Source of the DNA: DASTFY01 sp963829955
Lineage (GTDB): Bacteria > Actinomycetota > Acidimicrobiia > Acidimicrobiales > Ilumatobacteraceae
Length of the DNA stretch: 64,000 nt
Reading direction: 5' to 3'
Assembly (NCBI GenBank): GCA_963829955.1
Contig: CAWHKS010000005.1
Coordinates: 62,001 to 126,000, forward strand
Below the pieces are notes generated by a model that worked only from the letters and a program-made list of their open reading frames with translations, was not told the DNA's origin and did no database searches. Shown here one piece after another: positions 35,939 through 44,076 of this stretch. The position numbers and the translations under genes are program-made. Each line of letters begins with the position of its first letter. Position 1 is the stretch's first letter.

Positions 35939-36876
35939 GAGGGCTGCGAGCGGTCGTCGCCCAGCACCGCGGCCAGTGCCGCGGGGATCGTGCTCGGGCC
36001 GTCCACGAGGGCCAGACGGGCACCGGTCGACGCGGCCAGGGCGCGGGCCTCGTCGGCGTCCGACGCGGGTGCGACGATGCACAGCTCCTCGAGCGCCTTC
36101 GCCGCGCCCAGCACGTCGCCCGGCGCGGTGGCCCGGCAGTCGGACAGCAGGACGGCGATCCGCCGTCCTGCGGGGGAGCGCTGGAGCTGCCCGCCGGCCA
36201 CCCGCAGGGCACCCACCAGGTCCGTGGTGCCGAACCCGCGGAGGGCGAGGACGTCGGTGACCACCCGGTCGGCAGGTCTCGGGACGTCCTGGGCTTTGGC
36301 CACGACGACGTCGGGGCCGAAGGCCAGGACGCTGTAGTCGGCAGGGGCGCGAAGGGCGACGGCGGCCGCCGCCACGGCCGACGTCGCCAGAGGGCGGCCG
36401 CCCATCGAGCCGCTGCGATCCACCAGCAGGCACACAGCCGTGCCCGGCTTGCGCCATCCGCGGATCCGCAGGCGCTCCGGGTCTGGAGCACCCGCCGTCG
36501 CCCGCGCCTCGGCGATCGCTTCCATGCTGGCGTCGAGATCGAGGTCGCCGCCGTCGGGCCGGAAGGGCTGGCTGGTGATCCGGCCGATGCCCCTCTGACG
36601 GGCCCGGCCCCGCCGACCGACGTCGACCATGATCTGGCCAGCCAGTCGCCGCGCCAGCTCCCGCAGCTTCGGGTCGGTGGCCCCGGTGAGGTCCGCCAGC
36701 AGCGCCAGCGCCTCGTCGGGATCCTCCTCCATGAGTCGCTGGAAGGCCTTCTCGTCGAGGTGCCCGACCTCGGGCGAGATCGCCTGGAAGTGCTCGTGGC
36801 GGCCCAGCTCCCTGCGAGAAGCCGTGCGCCGGGAAGCTTCGGCCACCGCCTCGTCGGCCGCTGCCCCCTCCCTCAC
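35935..36876 (-). CDS. VWA-domain protein partnered with MoxR ATPase
   Basis: A 313-residue protein. The N-terminal ~130 residues are helical (QRLMEEDPDEALALLADLTG, LRELARRLAGQIM). A von Willebrand A domain follows, with the metal site DRSGSMGG (MIDAS DxSxS), the Thr in RGFGTTDLVGALRVAGG and the Asp in IAVLLSDCRATAPGD. GTG 36876 overlaps the stop of the MoxR gene by four bases (GTGA), so the pair is translationally coupled. MoxR-VWA couples are chaperones that insert metals or assemble enzyme complexes. The NDMA-dependent dehydrogenases directly upstream are possible clients, but that is inference. Confidence 0.88.
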   Translation of the reverse strand: MREGAAADEAVAEASRRTASRRELGRHEHFQAISPEVGHLDEKAFQRLMEEDPDEALALLADLTGATDPKLRELARRLAGQIMVDVGRRGRARQRGIGRITSQPFRPDGGDLDLDASMEAIAEARATAGAPDPERLRIRGWRKPGTAVCLLVDRSGSMGGRPLATSAVAAAAVALRAPADYSVLAFGPDVVVAKAQDVPRPADRVVTDVLALRGFGTTDLVGALRVAGGQLQRSPAGRRIAVLLSDCRATAPGDVLGAAKALEELCIVAPASDADEARALAASTGARLALVDGPSTIPAALAAVLGDDRSQPS

Positions 36877-37820
36877 GAGGGGGAGCTGGTGGCCCCATCC
36901 GGGGCGCCAGCTTTTCCCTGGCCTTCCCCGTCGGCGCGGCGGCCGAAGACCTCCGCCCACAACTCGGTGACGATCTCCTCGGCCGTCCGCGAGGAGCCCT
37001 CGCGGAGGCGGATCCGGCCGGACAAGGCGATCATCGCTGCGTCCAGGCCCACGCTGGGGTTGGACACCGGGAGCCCGCGCAGCTCCGAGAGGCTCGCGGC
37101 GACTGCGGTGGCGTCGATCGCCCCTCGCACCGACGAGCCGATGCGGACCTCCGGATGGGTCCGCGTCCGCCGGACGAGCTCGACGAGCTTCTCGCGCCAC
37201 GCCTCGTCCACCTCCGCCACCTCGACCTTGGTGACGGCCCGCTCGACGATGGCCCCCTCCTCCTGCGCGCTCTGGTAATCGACCAGGAGGCGGCAGGTCC
37301 GGTCGTACACCGCGCTCGAGATGCGCGCCGTCCCCACGGCGTCGAAGGGGTTCATCGCCGCCACCAGCCGGAAGCCGGGCGACGCCACGACCCGGCCGAG
37401 GCGGGGCACGTGCAGCTCCGCCTCGCTCATCACCGTGATGAGGACGTTCAGCGTCTCCTCGGGGATGCGGTTGATCTCCTCCACGTACAGCAGCGAGCCG
37501 TCGTGCAGGGCCGAGACGAGCGGACCGTCCACGAACACGTCCGGGGCGTATCCGTCGGTCATGACCCGCGCCGGGTCGAAGTGCCCGACGAGCCGGGCCG
37601 GCGTCAGCTCGGCGTTCCCCTCCACGAACTCGAAGCCGATGCCGAGTTCGTCGGCGACCGCCCGCAGGAGCGTCGACTTCCCCGTCCCGGGTGGACCCTC
37701 GAGCAGGATGTGCCGACCGGCGGCGAGCGCGGCCACCACGAGCTCGAGCTCCCGCCGCCGGCCGACGACGTGCCGGCCCAGGCGGTCGAGCAGCGGCTCA
37801 GTCGAAGACGATGACGCCAC
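36873..37820 (-). CDS. MoxR-type AAA ATPase
   Basis: An AAA+ ATPase of ~315 residues of the MoxR/CoxD clade. Walker A is EGPPGTGKSTLL, Walker B LLYVEEINRIP, sensor 1 LVAAMNPFDAVGTARIS, with an arginine-finger candidate in AVYDRTCRLLVDY. The lid domain runs from ERAVTKVEVAEVDEAWREKL. The start is not certain: GTG 37820 lies 23 bases inside the end of the upstream dehydrogenase gene and gives VASSSSTEPLLDRLGRHVVG. It forms one operon with two dehydrogenases upstream and the VWA partner downstream (4-base overlap). The ATPase would drive substrate remodelling by the VWA subunit. Confidence 0.9.
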   Translation of the reverse strand: MASSSSTEPLLDRLGRHVVGRRRELELVVAALAAGRHILLEGPPGTGKSTLLRAVADELGIGFEFVEGNAELTPARLVGHFDPARVMTDGYAPDVFVDGPLVSALHDGSLLYVEEINRIPEETLNVLITVMSEAELHVPRLGRVVASPGFRLVAAMNPFDAVGTARISSAVYDRTCRLLVDYQSAQEEGAIVERAVTKVEVAEVDEAWREKLVELVRRTRTHPEVRIGSSVRGAIDATAVAASLSELRGLPVSNPSVGLDAAMIALSGRIRLREGSSRTAEEIVTELWAEVFGRRADGEGQGKAGAPDGATSSPS

Positions 37821-38946
37821 GGATGTTGGTGCCGTCCCGCATGTCCTGGTAGCCCTCGTTGATCTCGTCCAGGGAGTACCTGCGAGTGATGAGCTCGTCC
37901 AGCTTGAGCTGGCCCTGGCGGTAGAGGTCGAGGAGGCGCGGGATGTCGGCACGGGGGTTGAGGGAGCCGAAGATCGTGCCCTTGATCTCCTTCTGCCACA
38001 TGGCGAGTTGGAACAGGTTGACGCTGGCCTCGGTCTGGATGATGGGAGCGACGCCCGTGACGACCATCGTGCCGCCCTTGCCGCACAGCTCGTTGGCGCC
38101 GGCCATCAGCTCGCCGTAGAGCACGCTGGGCGTCATGATCACGCGGTCGGCCATCTGACCCCAGGTCATCTCCATCACCGCGGGGATGGCCTCCTCCATC
38201 GACGTGAAGGTGTGCGTGGCGCCCAGCTCCATGGCCTTCTCGCGCTTGAACTCGATGGGGTCGACGGCGATGACGCGGCGCGCGCCGGCCATCCGCGCTC
38301 CCTGCACCGCGTTGATGCCGATGCCGCCGATGCCCACGACGACCACGGTGTCACCGGCCTGGGTGCCGGCCCGCACGACCGCCGAGCCCCAGCCGGTGGC
38401 GACACCGCACGACACGAGGGCGACGCGGTCGAGCGGCAGATCAGGCTCGACCTTGATCACCGACGCTTCTGCCACCACGGTGTGCTCGCTGAACGTGCCG
38501 AGCTTGGCCATGAGGTTCAGCTCGTGCTCGCCGCAGAAGTGACGGGACGTGCCGTCGGTGATCTGGCCCCGCATGAAGGCCGACCCGCCGAGGTCGCAGA
38601 GGTTCTGGCGCCCGGTCGAGCAGTAGCGGCAGCGGCCGCACGACGGGATGAAGCTGGCCGAGACGTGATCGCCGGGCTGGACGCTGGTGACCCCTGGACC
38701 GACCTCGACGACGACCCCGGCGCCCTCGTGGCCGCCGATGATCGGGAACGTCTCGGGCAGCCCCATCTGCGCGCGGATCTCGTCCGGTAGGACCATGTCC
38801 CCGGTGACCAGATGCTCGTCCGAATGGCACAACCCGGCCGCGGCCATCTTGACGAGGACCTCACCCGCCCTCGGTGCGTCGAGATCGATCTCCTCGACCT
38901 TCCACGGCTGGCCGAGGCCCCAGAGGACCGCCGCTCGCGTCTTCAT
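37798..38946 (-). CDS. NDMA-dependent alcohol dehydrogenase, copy 1 (mycofactocin-linked)
   Basis: A zinc MDR dehydrogenase of 382 residues. Catalytic zinc: Cys in AGLCHSDEHLVTGD and His-Glu in IIGGHEGAGVVVEV. Structural zinc: CGRCRYCSTGRQNLC. The NAD fold is VVVVGIGGIGINAVQGARMA. The length, the insert MVLPDEIRAQMGLPETF and the tail DMRDGTNIRGVIVFD match the group whose NAD(H) is not exchangeable and which need an external acceptor (N,N-dimethyl-4-nitrosoaniline in vitro, mycofactocin in vivo). The gene lies 3 kb from mftABC, supporting this. Its ATG overlaps the stop of copy 2 by four bases (ATGA). The alcohol substrate is not evident. Confidence 0.9.
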   Translation of the reverse strand: MKTRAAVLWGLGQPWKVEEIDLDAPRAGEVLVKMAAAGLCHSDEHLVTGDMVLPDEIRAQMGLPETFPIIGGHEGAGVVVEVGPGVTSVQPGDHVSASFIPSCGRCRYCSTGRQNLCDLGGSAFMRGQITDGTSRHFCGEHELNLMAKLGTFSEHTVVAEASVIKVEPDLPLDRVALVSCGVATGWGSAVVRAGTQAGDTVVVVGIGGIGINAVQGARMAGARRVIAVDPIEFKREKAMELGATHTFTSMEEAIPAVMEMTWGQMADRVIMTPSVLYGELMAGANELCGKGGTMVVTGVAPIIQTEASVNLFQLAMWQKEIKGTIFGSLNPRADIPRLLDLYRQGQLKLDELITRRYSLDEINEGYQDMRDGTNIRGVIVFD

Positions 38947-40055
38947 TCGTAGATCAGGACCCCCCTGATGTTCGTCCCCTCCCGCATGTCGACGTAGCCC
39001 TGGTTGACATCCTCGAGCGAGTAGGTGTTGGTCACCAGGCCGTCGAGGTCGAGCTGGCCCTCGCGGTACAGGCCGAGCAGCTTGGGGATGTCGGCGCGCG
39101 GGTTGCCCGAGCCGAACAGGGAGCCGACGACCTGCTTCTCCATGAGCGTGAGGTCAAGCAGGCTCATGGTGGCGCTCGTCTCCAACGCGGGGTGGATGTT
39201 CGTGACGACCACGCGGCCGCGCTTCGCGGTCAGCGCCAGTGCCCCGGCCATCAGCTCGCCGCTCCCGACGCCCATGGTCATCACGACCTTGTTGGCCATC
39301 GTGCCCCACGTGGCTTCCTGCACCAGCGGGAGCGCCTCATCGAGAGAAGCGGCGGTGTGGGTGGCGCCGAACTCCATGGCCTTCTCACGCTTGTTCTCGA
39401 GCGGGTCGACGGCGAAGATCCGCTTGGCGCCGGCCAGGCGCGCGCCCTGGATGGCGTTAGCACCGATGCCGCCGACACCGACCACCACGACGTTGTCGCC
39501 GGGTTGCACCTCGGCGGCGTAGACCGACGAGCCCCAGCCGGTCACCACGCCGCAGCCGAGCAGGCAGGCCCGGTCGAGCGGGACGTCGTCGTCGATCTTG
39601 ATGCAACTCGCCTCGTTCACGACGGTGTGCTTGGCGAAGGTCCCCAGCAGGCACATCAGCTTCAGGTCCTGGCCTTGGGCGTGGTGGCGGGACGTCCCGT
39701 CGGCGATCTGCATGCCGAGGCCCAGCGCCGCACCCAGGTCACAGAGGTTCTGATGACCGGTGGAGCAACTCGGGCAGCGTCCGCACGAGGGGATGAACCC
39801 GAACACGACGTGGTCACCGGGCTTGAGCCAGCTCACGCCCTCGCCGACCTCCTGGACCGTGCCAGCGCCCTCGTGCCCGCCGACGATGGGCAGCTCGAAG
39901 GGCAGATCCCCCGTGACCAGGTGCTCGTCGGAGTGGCACATGCCGGAGGCGGCCATCTTCACCAGCACCTCGCCTGGGCCGGGCGGGTCCAGCTCGATCT
40001 CCTCGACGCTCCACTCGGCCCCGATCTCCCAGAGGATGGCGGCAGTGGTCTTCAT
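38943..40055 (-). CDS. NDMA-dependent alcohol dehydrogenase, copy 2 (mycofactocin-linked)
   Basis: A 370-residue paralogue of the downstream gene, with the same zinc sites (SGMCHSDEHLVTGD, VGGHEGAGTVQEV, CGRCPSCSTGHQNLC), NAD site VVVVGVGGIGANAIQGARLA and tail MREGTNIRGVLIYE. It lacks the extra MVLPDEIRAQMGL insert of copy 1, so the two probably differ in substrate pocket. It is the first gene of a four-gene leftward operon (two dehydrogenases, MoxR, VWA). The 111-base gap to the sigma factor at 40167 is divergent and holds that gene's promoter. Two such enzymes beside mftABC suggest this cell oxidises several alcohols through mycofactocin. Confidence 0.9.
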   Translation of the reverse strand: MKTTAAILWEIGAEWSVEEIELDPPGPGEVLVKMAASGMCHSDEHLVTGDLPFELPIVGGHEGAGTVQEVGEGVSWLKPGDHVVFGFIPSCGRCPSCSTGHQNLCDLGAALGLGMQIADGTSRHHAQGQDLKLMCLLGTFAKHTVVNEASCIKIDDDVPLDRACLLGCGVVTGWGSSVYAAEVQPGDNVVVVGVGGIGANAIQGARLAGAKRIFAVDPLENKREKAMEFGATHTAASLDEALPLVQEATWGTMANKVVMTMGVGSGELMAGALALTAKRGRVVVTNIHPALETSATMSLLDLTLMEKQVVGSLFGSGNPRADIPKLLGLYREGQLDLDGLVTNTYSLEDVNQGYVDMREGTNIRGVLIYE

Positions 40056-40166
40056 GGCGAACCCCCTACGGTCTTGGTCCCGCTCCCGGACGAGCCGGAC
40101 GATAACCGGTGATCCGCTCTGGCGACGGCGTCGAACGTTTCAGCTATGGCCACTACGGTTGCCGCG

Positions 40167-40760
40167 ATGTCCACGCCGGACACGCGTCTGTCGGAAGCGG
40201 ACGGCTCGCTGGTCGATCGCATCGTCGCCGGCGACGACGGTGCCCTCGGCCACGTCTACGACCGCTACGGCAGCCTCGTCTACGGCGTGGCCCGTCGCGT
40301 GACCAACTCCACCGCGGCGGCCGAGGAGATCACGCAGGAGGTGTTCGTGCAGCTCTGGGAACATGCAGACCGCTTCGACCCGGCCAAGGGCTCGTTGCGC
40401 GCGTTCCTGGGCGCCATCACCCACCGGCGAGCGGTGGACTGGGTGCGCGGCGAGATCCGCCGGCGCGACCGTGAGTCCCGCACGGCCCGGGACGCGGCGA
40501 CGGGCACCGCCACGACGCTGGCGGACATCACCGCCGAGCTGTCCAACCAGGACACGGCGGCCAAGGTCCGTGCCGCCGTCGAGACGCTGCCGCTCGAGCA
40601 GCGCGAAGCCGTGGTCCTCGCGTACTTCGGCGGGCTGACGTTCAGGGAGGTGGCGGCGACGCTCGGCCTCCCGGAGGGCACCGCGAAGTCGCGGCTGCGG
40701 CTGGGCTTGGCCAAGCTCTCGAACGTGCTCGCTGCCGACGGGGTGACGTCATGGACCTGA
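40167..40760 (+). CDS. ECF-type sigma factor of RNA polymerase
   Basis: A 197-residue sigma-70 family protein with only regions 2 and 4. Region 2: LGHVYDRYGSLVYGVARRVT and ITQEVFVQLWEHADRFDPAK, with core contact and -10 recognition. Region 4: VRAAVETLPLEQREAVVLAY, then FGGLTFREVAATLGLPEGTA and KSRLRLGLAKL, a complete helix-turn-helix. It resembles SigK-type ECF factors. ATG 40167 is preferred over in-frame ATG 40146 because TACGGT at 40154-40159 leaves a seven-base leaderless spacing. The last ten bases overlap the start of the MDMPI-type gene, which may hold the anti-sigma role. It stands between the dehydrogenases and mftA. Confidence 0.88.
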   Translation: MSTPDTRLSEADGSLVDRIVAGDDGALGHVYDRYGSLVYGVARRVTNSTAAAEEITQEVFVQLWEHADRFDPAKGSLRAFLGAITHRRAVDWVRGEIRRRDRESRTARDAATGTATTLADITAELSNQDTAAKVRAAVETLPLEQREAVVLAYFGGLTFREVAATLGLPEGTAKSRLRLGLAKLSNVLAADGVTSWT

Positions 40761-41653
40761 ACCCCGGCTCGACCGACGACCTGGCCGTCGAGGAACCTCC
40801 GTCCGGGCTTCGTGACCGGGCGCTCTCGGCGGCGAGGGCACGACGGCCGCTCGGGAGGCCCCTGAACCCGCCGGAGGACCTCCCCGCCAACGAGGCCTTC
40901 ATCCGGACGATCGACGCGCTCGGGCGGCTGCTCTCGGAGCTCAGCCCGGAGGACTGGAGCGCACCGACGATCGAGGGCTGGACGGTGAAGGGCCTCATCG
41001 CCCACCTGGTGGCCGTCGAGGAGTACTTCGGGCGCCAGCTCGGGCTTTGGCCACTGGAGATCGACGAGTCGCTGGAGGCGGACCATCTGGGGATGACGCG
41101 AGCGTTCGTGGCCGCGTGGTCCGATCGGCCGGTCCGAGAGGTGCTGGCCCGCTGGCGGGAGCGGACCGCGGCGATCACGAGCCACCTGCGAAGCCTGGAC
41201 CGAGCGGCTGGCCGGGAGCCGATCCGCTTCCACTTCCTGGAGACGTCGCTCTCGACCGTCCTGATCACGCGGGTGTTCGAGATCTGGACTCACGACGAGG
41301 ACATTCGGCGCGCCACCGGGCGGCCGTCGGCCCCACCGGAGGCGGCGCGGTTGCGGCGGATGAGCCGGATCGCCGTTCCTAGCCTGCCCTTCGGCATGGC
41401 CATGGCCGGCCTCCAGGGCGGCGGGCGTACGGCGCGCATCGTCCTGACCGGAGCCGGCGGAGGCACCTGGGACCAGGCGCTCGACCTGGGCGCGGCGCCC
41501 GGCGATCCCGAGGCCACCGTGGTCCTCGACGTCGTCGACTACTGCCGGCTGGCGGCCCGTCGGGTGACCCCCGATCAGCTCGATGCCGTCATCGACGGTG
41601 ACCGCGAGCTCGCCCGGCGGGTCCTCGTCGGCGCGGGCGTGTTCTCCGCCTGA
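40751..41653 (+). CDS. Maleylpyruvate isomerase-family (MDMPI/DinB-fold) protein, possible anti-sigma partner
   Basis: A 300-residue protein. The N-terminal half is a mycothiol-dependent maleylpyruvate isomerase-type four-helix bundle: FIRTIDALGRLLSELSPEDW, WTVKGLIAHLVAVEEYFGRQ (His ligand) and FEIWTHDEDIRRATGRP (second His/Asp site). The C-terminal half, from ARIVLTGAGGGTWDQA to VDYCRLAARRVTPD, is the small MDMPI C-terminal/SCP2-like domain. The ATG lies ten bases inside the sigma gene, so the two are translationally coupled. Sigma-linked proteins of this fold are known as zinc anti-sigma factors as well as thiol transferases; which applies here cannot be read. mftA begins 23 bases after its stop. 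Confidence 0.82.
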   Translation: MDLNPGSTDDLAVEEPPSGLRDRALSAARARRPLGRPLNPPEDLPANEAFIRTIDALGRLLSELSPEDWSAPTIEGWTVKGLIAHLVAVEEYFGRQLGLWPLEIDESLEADHLGMTRAFVAAWSDRPVREVLARWRERTAAITSHLRSLDRAAGREPIRFHFLETSLSTVLITRVFEIWTHDEDIRRATGRPSAPPEAARLRRMSRIAVPSLPFGMAMAGLQGGGRTARIVLTGAGGGTWDQALDLGAAPGDPEATVVLDVVDYCRLAARRVTPDQLDAVIDGDRELARRVLVGAGVFSA

Positions 41654-41663
41654 GGGGGACGGG

Positions 41664-41669
41664 TACGCT
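41664..41669 (+). promoter_or_regulatory. -10 element of the mftABC operon
   Basis: TACGCT ends seven bases before the mftA ATG at 41677, which fits a leaderless mRNA. No clear -35 hexamer was picked out. Confidence 0.5.
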
Positions 41670-41676
41670 CCCGCGT

Positions 41677-41796
41677 ATGGACGATCCGACCGAGCTGGTG
41701 GTGGCGGACGAAGTTGCCGACGAGAGCGCCGACGACGTCGAGGAGGAGCTCCTGATCGAGGAGATCTCGATCGACGGGATGTGCGGCGTCTACTGA
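41677..41796 (+). CDS. mftA: Mycofactocin precursor peptide MftA
   Basis: A 39-residue acidic peptide with the invariant C-terminal core IDGMCGVY. The last two residues, Val-Tyr, become the redox cofactor: MftC decarboxylates and cyclises them, MftE releases the product and MftD oxidises it. The N-terminal part (ELLIEEISIDG) is the leader bound by the MftB/MftC recognition element. The gene is too short for most gene finders. mftB follows four bases after the stop. The core matches known MftA peptides, so identification is firm. Confidence 0.96.
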   Translation: MDDPTELVVADEVADESADDVEEELLIEEISIDGMCGVY

Positions 41797-41800
41797 TCCG

Positions 41801-42079
41801 GTGGAGGTGACGCTCGACCGACCGCTGGAGCTCCATCCCGACGTGGCCCTGCGGCCCGAGCCGTTCGGCGCGTTGGCCTACCACTACGGGAACCGCCGCC
41901 TGGTGTTCCTGAAGCACCCGGACGTCGTGGCCGTCGTGCGCACGCTGGGCGACGAGCCGAGCGTCCGAGCGGCGCTCGAAGCATGCGGCGTCGCCCCGTC
42001 CCGTTGGGACAGCTTCATCCGGGCGCTCTCCGCCCTCGAGTCGTCGGAGGTGGTGCGTGCGCGCGTCGAGCCTGGTTGA
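41801..42079 (+). CDS. mftB: Mycofactocin precursor-binding chaperone MftB
   Basis: A 92-residue PqqD-like RiPP recognition element that holds MftA for the radical-SAM enzyme. It starts at GTG 41801. The typical beginning is a short strand (LHPDVALRPEPFGALAYHYG), then the helical part HPDVVAVVRTLGDEPSVRAA. It ends within the mftC start region (23-base overlap), so translation of MftB and MftC is probably coupled. Identity rests on position between mftA and mftC as well as sequence. Confidence 0.93.
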   Translation: MEVTLDRPLELHPDVALRPEPFGALAYHYGNRRLVFLKHPDVVAVVRTLGDEPSVRAALEACGVAPSRWDSFIRALSALESSEVVRARVEPG

Positions 42080-43187
42080 GCAGCTCAAGGGCGGCCTGGA
42101 CGCGCCCATCTGCCTGACCTGGGAGCTCACCTACGCCTGCAACCTGGCGTGCGTCCACTGCTTGTCGTCCTCCGGCAGGCGTGACCCGGCCGAGCTCTCG
42201 ACCACCGAGGCCATGACCGTCCTCGACGAGCTGGCCGCGCTGCAGGTCTTCTACATCAACATCGGCGGCGGGGAGCCGATGATCCGCAGGGACTTCTTCG
42301 ACCTGGTCTCGTACGCGGTGGATGTCGGGATCGGAGTGAAGTTCTCGACGAACGGCACGTTCATCGATCCCCAGGCGGCGCGACGGCTGGCCGCCATGGA
42401 CTACCTCGACGTCCAGATCAGCATCGACGGGCTCGACGCAGCCACCAACGACGCCGTTCGGGGCGCGGGCTCGTACGCCGTCGCGCGGCGGGCCATGGAC
42501 AACCTGGCCGGCGCCGGGTTCGGACCGTTCAAGATCTCGGTGGTCGTGACGCGCGAGAACGTGGCGCAGCTCGACGGCTTCAAGGCCCTGGCCGATTCGT
42601 ACGGCGCCCAACTGCGGGTGACGAGGCTCCGGCCGTCCGGCCGAGCGGTCGACTCCTGGGCCTCGCTCCACCCCACCGCCGAACAGCAGCGCTTGCTCTA
42701 CGCCTGGCTGCTGTCGAACGGGCAGGACGTCCTCACCGGCGATTCTTTCTTCCACCTCAACGCACTCGGGGACCCGCTGCCCGGGCTCAACCTGTGCGGT
42801 GCCGGGCGCGTCGTGTGCCTCATCGATCCGGTCGGTGACGTGTACGCCTGTCCGTTCGTCATCCACGACGAGTTCAAGGCCGGCAACGTCCGCGATGCGG
42901 GCGGCTTCGGCGCCGTGTGGCGAGGAAGCGAGCTGTTCCGGTCGTTGCGGGAGCCTGACGCCGCCGGCGCCTGTTCGAGCTGCGGGAGCTACGACGCCTG
43001 CCAGGGCGGCTGCATGGCGGCCAAGTTCTTCACCGGCCTGCCCCTCGACGGTCCCGATCCTGAGTGCGTCCGCGGTGGCGGGCTGGAGGGCTTGGCCGTT
43101 GTCGACCCCGCCACGGTCCCCCGGCCGGCGATCGACCACTCCAAGCCCGTCCGGCTCACCCGCAAGCCCGTCGTCACCGCCATCTGA
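42057..43187 (+). CDS. mftC: Mycofactocin radical SAM maturase MftC
   Basis: A 376-residue radical SAM/SPASM enzyme acting on the MftA C-terminal Val-Tyr: oxidative decarboxylation of Tyr, then Val-Tyr carbon-carbon bond formation. The SAM cluster is ELTYACNLACVHCLSSSGRR (CxxxCxxC), with the GGGEPMIRRDFF SAM-binding strand. Auxiliary clusters are bound by the SPASM Cys set: LNLCGAGRVVCLIDPVGDVY, CPFVIHDEF, CSSCGSYDACQGGCMAAKFF and a late PECVRGG. The GTG 42057 start follows GGAGG (42046-42050). mftD and mftE, which usually follow, are absent; the next gene is on the other strand. Confidence 0.95.
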   Translation: MRASSLVEQLKGGLDAPICLTWELTYACNLACVHCLSSSGRRDPAELSTTEAMTVLDELAALQVFYINIGGGEPMIRRDFFDLVSYAVDVGIGVKFSTNGTFIDPQAARRLAAMDYLDVQISIDGLDAATNDAVRGAGSYAVARRAMDNLAGAGFGPFKISVVVTRENVAQLDGFKALADSYGAQLRVTRLRPSGRAVDSWASLHPTAEQQRLLYAWLLSNGQDVLTGDSFFHLNALGDPLPGLNLCGAGRVVCLIDPVGDVYACPFVIHDEFKAGNVRDAGGFGAVWRGSELFRSLREPDAAGACSSCGSYDACQGGCMAAKFFTGLPLDGPDPECVRGGGLEGLAVVDPATVPRPAIDHSKPVRLTRKPVVTAI

Positions 43188-43805
43188 GAACGGCTCGCCG
43201 AGCTGCCACGCCGTGAAGGCGGGGAACCAGCTCTCCGGGGCGCCGGCCAACCGGGGATCGATGGCACGCGGCGCCGGTCCTCGCGCCCGGTAGACACCGC
43301 GCCGAACCCGCTCCGCCCGCCCTTCGAGCGTCTCGTACCCGAGGCTGTCGGCGAGGGTCTTGACCGGTATCCGGCTCAGGATCTCGTAGCCGTACACGTG
43401 GATGAGCGTGTGCAGCTCGACCAGGGCGAGCTCACCGTGGCGATGCAGGAGAGCGCAGCAGAGCGAGCGCAGCGCCGCACCGCGGACGGCGTGGGGCTTC
43501 ACCACCTGGGGTGCCATCGGCGAGCGGCCCGGACGAGGCGGACGACGACCCCACCCGGCCTCGACGGCCGGCCAGAGGATCTCGTGGATCTCCTCGGCCT
43601 CGTCGAGCGCCTCGCGCCGTTCGCGCATCCACGACGCGACGATGGTGTCGAGCTCGTCGAGCCATTCCACGAGCTGTTGACGGCGCTGGTCGAGCCGGAT
43701 CCGCTCGCCGCACCGGAGCCCCGCCGTCAGTCGAGCGACCCGGTACGGGTCGTCGTTCATCCACCGCGGCGAGGGCGGCAGCGATCCGTCTGGTCGTGCA
43801 TGCAT
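43188..43805 (-). CDS. Protein of unknown function, possible HTH domain, 3' end uncertain
   Basis: I do not recognise the family. ATG 43805 follows GGAGG, eleven bases upstream. The coding-like part is helical and basic: LDQRRQQLVEWLDELDTIVA, MRERREALDEAEEIHEILWP, then a helix-turn-helix-like block HTLIHVYGYEILSRIPVKTL ADSLGYE and a tail near APESWFPAFTAWQLGEPF. Beyond about 43190 the same frame stays open, antisense to all of mftC, until a stop at 42015, but that part reads like antisense, not protein. The true 3' end may have been lost by a frameshift or fusion. The dispersed palindrome copy 2 lies in its upstream region. Confidence 0.5.
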
Positions 43806-43990
43806 GGCCCGGTGACCTCCGTTCCCAACGGGATGGATGCGAGAGGGCGCCGTACCACCCAGCGATGCGCCGAAGAGCTGGGCATTGCTCATGGTGCCAG
43901 CAGGGTGTGACATCGATCCGTGGCCCATCCCACCCGCCCGCCCCGGCCGACCACCACGACGACGCCTCCCCCCGACGTCCACCCCAGCCC

Positions 43991-44030
43991 CACTCGTCCG
44001 GCGAATCTGCGGCGAATCGCCGGACGAGTG
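43991..44030. repeat. Near-perfect inverted repeat, copy 2 of the dispersed palindrome
   Basis: CACTCGTCCGGCGA and TCGCCGGACGAGTG are exact complementary 14-base arms around a 12-base centre (atctgcggcgaa). The element shares CACTCGTCCGGCGAATC and GGCGGCGA/GCGGCGA core with copy 1 at 29435-29470. It lies between divergent genes (43805 leftward, 44077 rightward). Confidence 0.75.
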
Positions 44031-44076
44031 CGCGAAGGGCGGGTGCCGGTGGGGGGCGGGGGAGTGGGCGTGGGGG

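Noticed and set aside
34738..37278. An 846-codon open frame on the plus strand
   Set aside because: It overlaps the LCP gene in another frame and runs antisense to the VWA and MoxR genes. The composition is Arg/Pro/His-rich, as in shadow frames.
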